From: CATOSP01 sp034422355 | GTDB lineage: Bacteria; Chloroflexota; Dehalococcoidia; Lucifugimonadales; UBA3495 | Length of the DNA stretch: 64,000 bases | Assembly (NCBI GenBank): GCA_034422355.1 | Contig: DAOUJS010000200.1 | Span: forward strand, 13,366-77,365 | Direction: 5' to 3' | In this document: positions 14,830-22,895 of the stretch, piece after piece | Layout: each line of letters opens with the position of its first letter | How positions within the stretch are numbered: the stretch's first letter is position 1 | Made by a program: the position numbers and the translations under genes | The notes under the pieces: model-generated | Told to the model about the DNA's origin: nothing | Database searches by the model: none | What the model saw: only the letters and a program-made list of their open reading frames with translations

Positions 14830-14970
14830 TGCGGAGCGGCATGAAGAGAGTCAACTGGTTCTGAGTCAGTAGAGGGAGAGCCGCGGACCAGCGAGAACGG
14901 ACCCGCCAGGCAAGCCCATCGCACTGAGAACGTCGCCCTATACCGTCGTACCGGCGGGAGGCGACGGATA

Positions 14971-15537
14971 CTATCCGTCCCCGGTGGGAATGTAGTCCAG
15001 CGTCATCGCCTTGACCGGGTTCGGCTTTCCCGGTGTCTCACCGATGGGAATAATTTCCGCGTGCAGGCTCCCCGGACTCAACTCGAGGAGGCCCACACCG
15101 CCAAGACGCAATTCCTTGTGCTGGGGATAGGTCAGGCTGCCGCTGTTTACCAGCACCACCCCTTCCCGGAGTTCCAATTGCTCCAGGTGCGTGTGCCCGG
15201 ACACGATTATGTCCACCGGCGCAGGGAACGCCTCCTGCAGCTCTGCAACGGGCCGGAACTCCCGGTCCAGAATATGCACCATCCCGATCCGCCAACCCGC
15301 TATGTCCAGCATCTGGACTTCCTGCATCCGCGAGTCGGTCAGCGGATCGTTGTTCCCGGTGGAGCAAAGCACGGGCGCAAACTGCTCCAGCCAATCGAGG
15401 ATGATGGGAGAGGTCAGGTCTCCCCCGTGCAGTATCAGGTCCACGGAGGAGAAGAAAGCTGCGGGTTCCGGCCCCATCTGATCGGGAGTCCGGATGAGGG
15501 CAGGCAGGTGGGTGTCGGTAACCAGACCTATGCGCAT
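14971..15537 (-). CDS. YfcE/MJ0936-type metallophosphoesterase
   Basis: A 188-residue calcineurin-like phosphoesterase of the small YfcE/MJ0936 class, which are cytosolic phosphodiesterases using two metals. Motifs in order: DTH at 8-10, GGD at 38-40, GNND at 61-64, a His at 88 in GMVHIL, and GHTH at 114-117. NSG in VLVNSGSLTYPQ follows as usual. The family hydrolyses small phosphodiesters, and the physiological substrate is not known. No Shine-Dalgarno is visible before the ATG, which may mean a leaderless mRNA. It stands alone between two plus-strand genes. Confidence 0.88.
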   Translation of the reverse strand: MRIGLVTDTHLPALIRTPDQMGPEPAAFFSSVDLILHGGDLTSPIILDWLEQFAPVLCSTGNNDPLTDSRMQEVQMLDIAGWRIGMVHILDREFRPVAELQEAFPAPVDIIVSGHTHLEQLELREGVVLVNSGSLTYPQHKELRLGGVGLLELSPGSLHAEIIPIGETPGKPNPVKAMTLDYIPTGDG

Positions 15538-15629
15538 TGGCTCAATCTAGCCCGAACCGCCAGCAATGTCAAATTTCCCGCAGCCCGAAGCGTCGACGCG
15601 AGACCTTTCTCCCAATCGCCCCACTCCGC

Positions 15630-15635
15630 TATAAT
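15630..15635 (+). promoter_or_regulatory. Possible -10 element upstream of the Uma2-family gene
   Basis: A perfect TATAAT stands 65 bases before the ATG of the Uma2-family gene. The matching -35 (TTCTCC, 17 bases upstream) is weak, so this is a tentative promoter. Confidence 0.4.
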
Positions 15636-15699
15636 CCGCTCCAACCGAAATGACTGCCTGTAACCAAAACTCCCGGCCCCGACCGGGGGGAGGTCTGTC

Positions 15700-16443
15700 A
15701 TGACCACGCCAGCCATCAGGATGCTGCCGTACAATCGGGAAGGCGAAATCGATTACGCCAACCTGGAATTCGACCCCGACAAACCGGCGGCGGAAAAGCC
15801 CGACGCAATGGAACAGCGCGATGAACAGTCGGAAGTATACGGTATACTCAGGGCCAGGCTCACGGACTTTCAGCAGCGCCCTGATGTGTTTCTGGACTTC
15901 GACACCTACATCTGTTACGACCGGCGTAACCTGAACGTGCGCATCTGTCCGGATATATGCCTGGCATTCGGAGTGGATGCCCGTGCCATCCGCCCTGACA
16001 GGCTCTACCTGCCCTGGCGGGTGGGGAAAGTCCCCGACTGGGTGCTGGAAGTTGCGTCGCCGACCACGGGGCGTGAGGACGTCAACCGCAAGCCCGGAAT
16101 CTACGCCCGCATCGGCGTCCCCGAATACTGGCGGTTCGATCCCAGCGGCGGACGCTACCACGGCGAGCCGCTGTATGGAGGCATCCTGACCGGCGGCGTA
16201 TACCAATCAGTGGAATTGACTACCGAACCAGACGGCATCCTGAAAGGGTACAGTCCGCTCCTGGGTCTCAGCCTGGCCTGGGACGAAGGCTGGCCCCGGT
16301 TATACGACCCGGACACTGCGCTTTACCTGGAAAACTGGCGGCAGACCGCTGCCAGGGCTGAGGCCGAAGCCGCCGCCCGCGCCGAGGCCGAGGCCGAAGT
16401 GCGACGCCTGCGCGAGCAACTCCGCAGCCAGCAGCGGGGATAG
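15700..16443 (+). CDS. Uma2 family (DUF820) PD-(D/E)XK nuclease-like protein
   Basis: A 247-residue Uma2/DUF820 protein, a restriction-endonuclease-like fold common in Chloroflexota and cyanobacteria. The core reads VRICPDICLAFG, then VPDWVLEVASPTT with the Asp and Glu of the nuclease site, then RKPGIYARIGVPEYWRFDP (marks: YARIGVPEYW), diagnostic for the family. The C-terminus is an Ala/Glu/Arg-rich coiled coil (about 205-245) ending in RRLREQLRSQQ, probably for oligomerisation. GGGGGGAGG precedes the ATG. These proteins are often numerous and of unclear biological role. Confidence 0.88.
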   Translation: MTTPAIRMLPYNREGEIDYANLEFDPDKPAAEKPDAMEQRDEQSEVYGILRARLTDFQQRPDVFLDFDTYICYDRRNLNVRICPDICLAFGVDARAIRPDRLYLPWRVGKVPDWVLEVASPTTGREDVNRKPGIYARIGVPEYWRFDPSGGRYHGEPLYGGILTGGVYQSVELTTEPDGILKGYSPLLGLSLAWDEGWPRLYDPDTALYLENWRQTAARAEAEAAARAEAEAEVRRLREQLRSQQRG

Positions 16444-16531
16444 CCTGACCCGCCGCTCCTGTTCAACTTTTCCTGCACCCATAGGCGACACGATCCAACT
16501 CAGAACACTCCCGAGGAGGTGGTAACAGAGG

Positions 16532-17728
16532 ATGCCTAGAGACAGCCGAATCGCAGCAATCGTGGGTATCAACGAATATCCCCTGCGGGTCGTCGGACCC
16601 GGCACCAACGCCCTCCAGATCAAGGCATCCTGCGCCGCCAAGGCCCTGGACGACGCCGGTTTTACCTGGCAGGATGTGGACGCGGTCTATGACACCGGCA
16701 CCGACCAGGGCATAGGCGGCCTGGGGATTTGCGAATACTTCGGGTTCAAGCCCAAGGTCATCGACAACACTTCCGTCGGCGGGACCTCCTACGAGTTCCA
16801 CGCCAACCATGCCATGCGCATGATCGCCCAGGGCAAGTGCAACCTCGCCCTGATTACCTACGGCTCCACCGCCCACTCCGACCGGAGGGCCATCGGCACC
16901 GCGGGGGCCACGGGCCAGGGCGTCTCCAACATGCTCAATAACATGGAAGACCCCTGGGGCCTCACCCTCATCGGCAACTACGCTATGGTCAAGCAGCGCC
17001 ACAAGCATCAGTACGGCACCACCGATGAGCAGTTCGCCGCCATCTCCGTCGCCACCCGCCGCCACGCCATGCGCAACCCAGAGGCAGTCAAGGCCATGAC
17101 CGACCTCGAGTTCGTCGGCGTCCGTGAGATTACCGTCGAAGATGTGCTTGACTCCCGTGTGATCGCCTACCCGCTGCACCTGCTGGAGTGCTGCATGGTC
17201 TCCGACGGCGGCGGCGCAGTGCTCATTGCCTCTCCGGAGATGGCCCGCAACGCCCGCAAAAAGCCGGTCTGGATTATCGGCGCGGGCGAGGCCACCAAGT
17301 ACCGGGAGAACGGCGGCGACATCACCGTCAGCGCCGGCGCCCAGTCCGCCCCCGTCGCCTTTGCCGAGGCCGGGGTATCCCCCTCCGAGATCGACATTCT
17401 TATGGCTTACGACTCCTTCACCATCACCGTCATGTGCATGATCGAGGACCTGGGCTTCTGCGCTAAGGGCGAGGGGGGCGACTTCGTAAGCGACGGCAAG
17501 CTCCACTTCGACGACCCCCGCAAGCCCACCATCAACACCGATGGCGGCGGCCTGTCGTCCAACCATCCCGGCGCAAGGGGAATCTTCCTCCTGATGGAAG
17601 CCACTCGCCAACTCCGTGGCGAGTCCACTTCTCAGGTCGAAGGTGCGAAGCTGGCAGTGGCCGTGGGCAACGGCGGCCAACTCGGTTCCCGCCACGCCAC
17701 CGGCGTAACCGTCCTCGCCTCAGACTAG
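16532..17728 (+). CDS. Thiolase-like protein lacking the nucleophilic Cys (lipid-transfer/aldolase type)
   Basis: A 398-residue protein of the SCP-x/thiolase superfamily. Where thiolases have the nucleophilic Cys after the N-terminal Asn (NxxCxSG), this protein reads VIDNTSVGGTSYE, with Thr80 and Ser81. Claisen-type thiolysis by the normal route is therefore unlikely. The C-terminal SSNHPGARG corresponds to the GHPxGxxG loop. The next gene encodes a DUF35 OB-fold protein, and thiolase-like plus DUF35 pairs include retro-aldolases such as Ltp2-ChsH2 in steroid side-chain breakdown. An acyl-CoA aldolase role is a fair inference; the substrate is unknown. GAGGAGG lies upstream of the ATG. Confidence 0.85.
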   Translation: MPRDSRIAAIVGINEYPLRVVGPGTNALQIKASCAAKALDDAGFTWQDVDAVYDTGTDQGIGGLGICEYFGFKPKVIDNTSVGGTSYEFHANHAMRMIAQGKCNLALITYGSTAHSDRRAIGTAGATGQGVSNMLNNMEDPWGLTLIGNYAMVKQRHKHQYGTTDEQFAAISVATRRHAMRNPEAVKAMTDLEFVGVREITVEDVLDSRVIAYPLHLLECCMVSDGGGAVLIASPEMARNARKKPVWIIGAGEATKYRENGGDITVSAGAQSAPVAFAEAGVSPSEIDILMAYDSFTITVMCMIEDLGFCAKGEGGDFVSDGKLHFDDPRKPTINTDGGGLSSNHPGARGIFLLMEATRQLRGESTSQVEGAKLAVAVGNGGQLGSRHATGVTVLASD

Positions 17729-17803
17729 CAACCAGCAGCCAACGGCCAGCGGCCGCAAACCAGTCGCTGGTAGCCGACCCATCAAACAGGAGTTGAAAAT
17801 ACT

Positions 17804-18220
17804 ATGCCGCCACTAAGGCCGCAGCCAAGGTTCCCCGAGAGCGACACCGAACCTTTCTGGGAAGCCACCAAGCGCCACGAATTGATCTACCAGACCTGCA
17901 ACCGCTGCAACTGCGTCATCTTCTATCCACGTCGCCACTGCACCCGCTGCGGGTCCGATGACACCAAGTGGAACGTGTCCCAGGGCTTGGGCGCCGTCTA
18001 TACCTTCAGCGTCATCGTTCAGAGCCGCCACCCGGCATTCAAGGACCTCGGCGCATACGCCGTGGCCTACGTCGACCTTGACGAGGGCTTCCGCATAATG
18101 ACCAACATCGTGGGCATCCAGGACCCGACCACCGACATCCAGTGCGGTATGCGGGTCAAACTGTGCTGGGAAGACCAGGGCGATGGTGAAGTCTCCCTCC
18201 CCATGTTCGAGCCTGCCTAG
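17804..18220 (+). CDS. Zn-ribbon and OB-fold protein (DUF35), partner of the thiolase-like protein
   Basis: A 138-residue DUF35 protein. The N-terminal rubredoxin-like zinc ribbon has Cys32, Cys35, Cys46 and Cys49, and the OB-fold follows from GLGAVYTFSVIVQSRHPAF (mark: AVYTFSV) to the C-terminus. DUF35 proteins bind acyl-CoA and form complexes with thiolase-like enzymes, as ChsH2 does with Ltp2. The gene lies 75 bases after the thiolase-like gene on the same strand, with AGGAG seven or so bases before its ATG, so the products probably form one enzyme. Confidence 0.9.
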   Translation: MPPLRPQPRFPESDTEPFWEATKRHELIYQTCNRCNCVIFYPRRHCTRCGSDDTKWNVSQGLGAVYTFSVIVQSRHPAFKDLGAYAVAYVDLDEGFRIMTNIVGIQDPTTDIQCGMRVKLCWEDQGDGEVSLPMFEPA

Positions 18221-18250
18221 AAGACGCGGCGCAGACAACGGACACGGAGT

Positions 18251-18282
18251 AAACAAAGCGCCCCCGGCCAGGCCAGGGGCGC
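18251..18282 (-). terminator. Intrinsic terminator after the pspA-pspAA genes
   Basis: GCGCCCC (18258-18264) pairs with GGGGCGC (18276-18282). On the minus strand the stem is followed by TTTGTTTA. It lies 58 bases past the PspAA stop, converging with the DUF35 gene. Confidence 0.7.
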
Positions 18283-18339
18283 AAAACTCTGACAAATCGG
18301 AATCCTCCCGGCCACGGCCAGAGGCTGACACGCCGGTAT

Positions 18340-18618
18340 CTACCCTGGTACCAACCCCTCACCCACGAACATCTCTTCAGCTTCCAGCAGGGTCAGGTCC
18401 GGCTCAGGCAGAATCAGGTCCGACTCCACCAGTTCGTCCACCGGCACCGGCGAGCCGTTCTCCCGCACCATCCCCAGCATCCGGGACAGCAGGTCCTGGA
18501 ACTTGGCCTCGTCCTCTTCCTCCACCGCCTCCACCAGTTCATTATCCAATTGGTTCAGGTCGTCGATGAAGGAACCCGGAAGGTTGTACTGGCCCTCGTT
18601 GGTGATTCGCACGATCAT
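18340..18618 (-). CDS. PspA-associated protein PspAA
   Basis: A 92-residue PspAA-domain protein, quite acidic, beginning MIVRITNEGQYNLPGS and ending in LTLLEAEEMFVGEGLVPG (mark: MFVGEGLVP), as typical for this domain. PspAA genes occur with pspA in many non-proteobacterial genomes and the product is thought to bind PspA or guide its membrane function. The ATG overlaps the pspA stop by four bases (ATGA), so translation is coupled. Confidence 0.88.
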   Translation of the reverse strand: MIVRITNEGQYNLPGSFIDDLNQLDNELVEAVEEEDEAKFQDLLSRMLGMVRENGSPVPVDELVESDLILPEPDLTLLEAEEMFVGEGLVPG

Positions 18619-19358
18619 GACCGCCCCTCCGGCAATTGACCGCTACCACCTGTGCCCTGTCCGGAACCGGGAAGCGAAGCCTTCAGGCTGGCCAATTCAT
18701 CCTCCACATTCTGGTCGGCCAGCATCCTGTCCAGTTCTCTGGAGATGTCATCCTTGCCGGAACCATCATCCAGGACTCCAGCCTCAGCCAACTCGTCGAT
18801 CGCCCCGGCCCGGGCTCGCATCTTGTCAGTCTTCATCTCGGCCCGTTCCATGGCCAGGCCGACGTCGCTCATCTCTTCGGAGATACCGCCCAGCGCCGCC
18901 CCTATGCGGACCTGTGCCTGAGCGGCGTTGTACTGGGCCTTGATGACCTCCTTCTTGGAACGGAAGGCCGTCACTTTAGCTTGGAGCCGTTGTTCCGCCT
19001 GGGTCAGCTTCTCCTGCTCCAACTCCATGCCCGCGATCTGTTCGTCCAGGCCCTGAAGCTCAAGGACTGCGGCCTGTTTCCGTTGCAAGGCCAACCGCGC
19101 CAGGTCTTCCCGCCCTGCCTCCATCGCCTGCCGCGCCTGGCCGTCCAGCTTGGCCACGTTCTGCTGCACCTTGGTCGCTTGCTGCTGGATCTGCCGCTTG
19201 GCGGCCACCATCTCCACAACGCCCCGCTTCACGTTACGCAGCATCTCCAGCTGCTTCTCATAAGAGTAGTCCAGCGTCTCGTTTGGGTCTTCCGCCTGGT
19301 CAAGTATGCGGTTCATCTTGGACTTGACAATCGTGGACATCCGCGACAGCACTCCCAT
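18615..19358 (-). CDS. pspA: PspA/IM30 (Vipp1) family envelope-stress protein
   Basis: A 247-residue PspA/IM30 protein, an ESCRT-III-like coiled-coil protein that assembles on the inner face of the membrane and keeps it intact under stress. It begins MGVLSRMSTIVKSKMNRIL, with the amphipathic first helix that touches lipid, then EDPNETLDYSYEKQLEMLRNV (mark: LDYSYEKQLEML), a strong family signature. A long coiled coil covers about 40-150. The C-terminus has RELDRMLADQNVEDELASLK, also typical. It lies between a small membrane protein gene (64-bp gap) and the coupled pspAA gene. No PspF-type regulator or sigma-54 promoter is seen. Confidence 0.93.
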   Translation of the reverse strand: MGVLSRMSTIVKSKMNRILDQAEDPNETLDYSYEKQLEMLRNVKRGVVEMVAAKRQIQQQATKVQQNVAKLDGQARQAMEAGREDLARLALQRKQAAVLELQGLDEQIAGMELEQEKLTQAEQRLQAKVTAFRSKKEVIKAQYNAAQAQVRIGAALGGISEEMSDVGLAMERAEMKTDKMRARAGAIDELAEAGVLDDGSGKDDISRELDRMLADQNVEDELASLKASLPGSGQGTGGSGQLPEGRS

Positions 19359-19422
19359 CTGGTGCCTCCAATCAATTTCATGGTCTCGGCAACGGGATTA
19401 GCCGGACTAAGGACCGGCAGTC

Positions 19423-19614
19423 CTAAAACCGGTCACGCCCCCTGCCGGAAAACATACTAACCACTGCCATGATTATAGCAATTATACCGATGATGACGAG
19501 AATCCAGCCAATGATTTCCAGAAGCAACTTGAACAAGCCGGACTGTATAAGTAACCCCAAGACTATGAGGATTATCCCCACCACGAACCACATTCCGCCG
19601 CCTGACCTTCCCAT
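19423..19614 (-). CDS. Small two-helix membrane protein of the psp operon
   Basis: A 63-residue protein with two hydrophobic helices (GMWFVVGIILIVLGLLI and IIGWILVIIGIIAIIMAVV, separated by a short loop) and a basic tail SGRGRDRF. The ATG at 19614 is chosen because AAGGGAG stands eight bases before it; a GTG six codons upstream would include that site. It directly precedes pspA and probably shares its mRNA. Small membrane partners are usual in Psp operons (PspB, PspC or PspG classes), but I cannot assign it to one. Confidence 0.7.
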   Translation of the reverse strand: MGRSGGGMWFVVGIILIVLGLLIQSGLFKLLLEIIGWILVIIGIIAIIMAVVSMFSGRGRDRF

Positions 19615-19696
19615 GCGCACAACTCCCTTCACCCTGTGGGCGCTCTCTGATTACACGATGCCTGGAGGACTATGACCTGACTGGTCGATTAAGCGC

Positions 19697-20092
19697 TCAG
19701 TCCTGCTCCCGCGGCACGGAATCCACATCGAGGCCCATCCGCCGGGCCCTTTCCAGCCACTCCTTGAACTCCCGGTCCGCCTCTGCCCGGCCTTGCTCAA
19801 TCCCTTCTTCCAGGACCTCTTCCCGAATCTCGGCCTTCCATTTCTCCCGCCACTGCCGCCTTTGGTCCAATGCCCAGAACCACATGCGAGTAACCCTCTC
19901 CACCAGCACGGAAATCGTAGCGTAGATCAATATCCCCAGGTGAACCGTCGGACCCGCCGACTTCAGGCCGGTCCTCCAATCAGGCTGGCCCGGCTCAGAT
20001 AAAAATACCAACAGCGCCGTTATTACGCAAATCCCGACGGGAGCGAATAGCGCATGGCGGCGCACCCACCGGGGACTTGGCCACTCTCCCAT
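19697..20092 (-). CDS. Two-helix membrane protein with charged helical tail
   Basis: A 131-residue protein with hydrophobic helices at about 13-32 and 50-68. After these comes a long Arg/Glu-rich helix (RRQWREKWKAEIREEVLEEG), then EWLERARRMGLDVDSVPREQ. It shares its layout and last segment with the 155-residue protein at 6237-6704. No Shine-Dalgarno precedes the ATG, but TAGTAT stands six bases upstream on the coding strand, so a leaderless transcript is possible. It lies first in the minus-strand psp gene row. The function is unknown. Confidence 0.65.
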   Translation of the reverse strand: MGEWPSPRWVRRHALFAPVGICVITALLVFLSEPGQPDWRTGLKSAGPTVHLGILIYATISVLVERVTRMWFWALDQRRQWREKWKAEIREEVLEEGIEQGRAEADREFKEWLERARRMGLDVDSVPREQD

Positions 20093-20329
20093 GTGTCTAT
20101 ACTACACTGCAAACACGCCAACACACTACGCCTGGCATTTCCGGGTTCGGCGCATAGTCAATATATGCTCTCTCAGCAGCGTGGCAAAGCAGCCCTGGTG
20201 TCTCAGCCCCCGCAGATTGACCTCCCACTGCCCCCTAAGTATACTCAACCCGCGGGCAAGTCCCGAAGAAAGCGTCCCCTTATGTCCACACATCCAGCCT
20301 GTCAGCACAACACCACCGGGGGATAGGGT

Positions 20330-20938
20330 ATGTTCCGTTCGTTGTTCGGCCGCGGCAAGCGCCGCCGGGACAGGGCCTCCTCCCAACCCCGGGACGACTC
20401 CGTCCGCGCCGCCATGATTGGCGACGTCGTCACCATCTCCGGCTTGGGTTTGGAGTACGAGGACTGCTACTTCTTCATTGAGCGGCGCCACCGCTATACC
20501 ACCGGCCCCGATAGCTGGTACGAGCTGGAGTGCGCCGATGGGGACACCCGAGTCTGGGTTGAATGGACCGACGGCTACAACCTCTCCGTCTCCGCCACCG
20601 GCAACCCCGACCCATCCGGGCTGGACAGCATCGGCCTGAGCGAGGACGACCTGATAGAACTGGACGAGCAGCACTCCATCGACAACTTCATCAACATCGG
20701 CGGACAGGACTACCGCTACCGCAACAGCTCCGAGGTCTTCTTCTACAAGGACTGTAGCGGCCCCGGAGAGCCCTTCTACCACTGGGATTTCCTCAGTGAC
20801 GACGGGCTGCGCATCCTCTCCATAACCAAGTGGGAGGGAAGGCCATTCGAGGTGGTCTTCAGTGAAGTATTATCGCCGGACAGCGTTACCCTCTACCAGG
20901 GTGAACGTCCGGAATCCGGGCCTGGGAGAGGCAGATGA
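20330..20938 (+). CDS. DUF4178 domain protein
   Basis: A 202-residue protein with a basic N-terminal patch (FGRGKRRRDR) and one DUF4178 beta-rich domain: MIGDVVTISGLGLEYED at the start, RRHRYTTGPDSWYELEC, then EWTDGYNLSVSA and FYHWDFLSDDGLRILSITKWEG (mark: LRILSITKWEG). DUF4178 genes recur with PspA, DUF350 and polyamine-related genes and are thought to work at the membrane in stress. The stop overlaps the DUF350 gene start by four bases (ATGA). It diverges from the psp genes across a 237-bp spacer in which I see no other gene. Confidence 0.82.
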   Translation: MFRSLFGRGKRRRDRASSQPRDDSVRAAMIGDVVTISGLGLEYEDCYFFIERRHRYTTGPDSWYELECADGDTRVWVEWTDGYNLSVSATGNPDPSGLDSIGLSEDDLIELDEQHSIDNFINIGGQDYRYRNSSEVFFYKDCSGPGEPFYHWDFLSDDGLRILSITKWEGRPFEVVFSEVLSPDSVTLYQGERPESGPGRGR

Positions 20939-21837
20939 TCGAGGGATTTATCGTGGCTCTGGAGTCCTTCCCGCGCGGCCTGGCCTTCGTCGTGCTGGGA
21001 CTTGTGGTCTTGGTCATAGCCAAGCTGGTCCGGGACCTGATTACCCGCTACAGGGTCAACGAGGAAATCACCGAAAAGCGCAACCTGGCCGTGGCCCTCC
21101 AGCTCAGCGGCTACTTTCTCGGTGTGATTCTCATCTTCCTGGGCGCGTTGTACCAACCGCTTACCCTGGTCGGCCCCGAAGGGCTGGGATTCAACCGCGA
21201 CTTCGCAATTGACCTGCTTAGGGTGTTCCTATATTCCTTGGCCGGTATCGTTGCGCTGAACCTGGTCATGTTCCTGATGGACCGTCTGGTCCTGTACCAG
21301 TTCAATGTTGAGAAGGAGATCATCGAAGACCAGAACGTCGGCACGGGCGCAGCCGAATTCGGGATGTACATCGCTGTAGGGTTGCTGGTGGCCGGTTCCG
21401 TGGCTGGCGAAGGCAGCGGCAGCGAATTGACGTCAGCCCTTATCGCCCTGGCTTTCTTCGGGATGGGACTTGTCCTGCTTATCGTGTTCGCCCTCTTCTA
21501 CGAGTGGACCACGTCATTCGACATCCACTCCGAAATCGAAGGCGACAACGTCGCTGTGGGCGTCGCCCTGGGGGGCAACCTCATCGCCATCGGCCTGGTG
21601 ACCCTGAAGGCAGTATTCGGAGAGTTCGTCGGCTGGGGAGAGAGCATCGCCGCCTTCCTGGTCTTCGGCGTCCTCGGTTTCGTCCTCCTCTACGTCATGC
21701 GCCTGCTAATCGACATGGTCATCCTGCCCACGGTGAAAGTAGCCAACGCCCTCTCCTCTGGCCGCAACGTAGGCGTTGCCCTCGTGGAAAGCGCCGTCGT
21801 CATAAGCTCCGCTATGGTCCTCTTCATAGCCATTTAG
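20935..21837 (+). CDS. DUF350 (YjfL-type) multi-pass membrane protein
   Basis: A 300-residue membrane protein with repeated DUF350 units. The sequence pattern of a charged stretch plus N-x-A-V-A-L occurs three times: EKRNLAVALQLSGY, EGDNVAVGVALGGN and GRNVGVALVESAV, with DQNVGTGAAEFGMY as a fourth, more diverged case. About eight to nine hydrophobic helices are seen. E. coli YjfL and relatives have this domain, and they sit beside PspA-like and DUF2491/DUF4178-type genes, as here. Transport or membrane-sensing roles are suggested, but none is proven. It converges with the next gene and their stop codons overlap. Confidence 0.88.
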   Translation: MIEGFIVALESFPRGLAFVVLGLVVLVIAKLVRDLITRYRVNEEITEKRNLAVALQLSGYFLGVILIFLGALYQPLTLVGPEGLGFNRDFAIDLLRVFLYSLAGIVALNLVMFLMDRLVLYQFNVEKEIIEDQNVGTGAAEFGMYIAVGLLVAGSVAGEGSGSELTSALIALAFFGMGLVLLIVFALFYEWTTSFDIHSEIEGDNVAVGVALGGNLIAIGLVTLKAVFGEFVGWGESIAAFLVFGVLGFVLLYVMRLLIDMVILPTVKVANALSSGRNVGVALVESAVVISSAMVLFIAI

Positions 21838-22895
21838 GGATACAGCCTGCCCCCGGCTCGACCGGCCTGCCCTCTCCGTACCCGTCTACTGACCACCCGC
21901 CGGGCCTCTTGCTCCCGCGCCTGGTTTCGCCGCTCCTCCAGGTAGCCGTACCCATGCTCCACCACCAGCCCGATCAGCGACTCCCCTACATCATACCGGT
22001 TCACCACCGGCTCCAGTATCGAGTCGAAAAACGTTTCGTCGTGGGTCACCGCACCCCACACCGGCAGGTATTCGTCCAGCGAACCATCGTACAGGCGCAG
22101 CAGAAACACCGTCCGCACGGGGTCCAGACCCTCCGCCAAGAACACCTGCACCCGCAGGTCAATACCGCGGCCCGTCCCAAATTCAACCCTCTCCCCTTCC
22201 ATATCGATCATCGTGTCCTTGAAATGATCGTACCTGTCGATGTAGGACTCCGTCTCGGCCAACAGCCGCCCGATAAGCCTCCGCCCCTCCTCCGAGACCG
22301 CTGGGGTCCCGCCATCTTTCGACTCCTCAATCAGTCCATCCTGCCGTAGCGATTCGACCGTCGGCGCGAGAGCCAGGTCTTCTCCTTCCTCGGAAGTGAT
22401 GCACAGACCAACTTCGTGCTTGTCCAGGAAGTACAGAACGGTCATAGCCCGCAGCCACTCCAGCAACTCCCCCTTGCTATCCCAAAACTCCGACCGAGCC
22501 CCGTAATCAACGGCGTGATACCGCTGCTCCAGCAGGACATCCAGGTTCGGTAGGGCAGTTTCCCTGTCTGCGGGAGCATGGTCAACCCAGGAAGATACCT
22601 GCGACGCCAGATCAATGCTCTGCCCATCTCCAGCCGATACCAGCAGATGGCACCTCCACTGGCGCCATTCCCCGACCGCGTCCAGGAACACCCCGTAAAT
22701 CTCCGGCAAGTCCGGATTGGTGCTAAGGTCGAACCACGACTCCACCACCCTCTGCTGCTCCTCGTCCGGAGGGAAGACCCGCTCGATTAGTTGAAAGACC
22801 GTGCCTTGGCCGAACTCAGTGGGCAGGACCAGGCAGAGGCCGTCTTCATCGGCCATGCCCGTTAAACTCGCGGAAAACCGGAACGGACCAGTCAC
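21834..22895 (-). CDS. Unknown protein of the psp/DUF350 island
   Basis: A 353-residue soluble protein that I do not recognise. The middle part LAPTVESLRQDGLIEES followed by SEEGRRLIGRLLAETESYIDRYDHFKD (mark: LLAETESYIDRYD) looks like a winged-helix-like segment and a helix. The first half is alpha/beta and acidic. The C-terminus becomes very basic (ARRVVSRRVRRGQAGRAGG). Its ATG overlaps the lipoprotein gene stop (ATGA), so it is the second gene of a minus-strand pair. Its stop overlaps the stop of the convergent DUF350 gene by three bases. Confidence 0.7.
   Translation of the reverse strand: MTGPFRFSASLTGMADEDGLCLVLPTEFGQGTVFQLIERVFPPDEEQQRVVESWFDLSTNPDLPEIYGVFLDAVGEWRQWRCHLLVSAGDGQSIDLASQVSSWVDHAPADRETALPNLDVLLEQRYHAVDYGARSEFWDSKGELLEWLRAMTVLYFLDKHEVGLCITSEEGEDLALAPTVESLRQDGLIEESKDGGTPAVSEEGRRLIGRLLAETESYIDRYDHFKDTMIDMEGERVEFGTGRGIDLRVQVFLAEGLDPVRTVFLLRLYDGSLDEYLPVWGAVTHDETFFDSILEPVVNRYDVGESLIGLVVEHGYGYLEERRNQAREQEARRVVSRRVRRGQAGRAGGRLYP

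Noticed and set aside
16463..17695. A 410-codon open frame on the minus strand
   Set aside because: It is antisense to the thiolase-like gene, which has clear homology and a partner gene.
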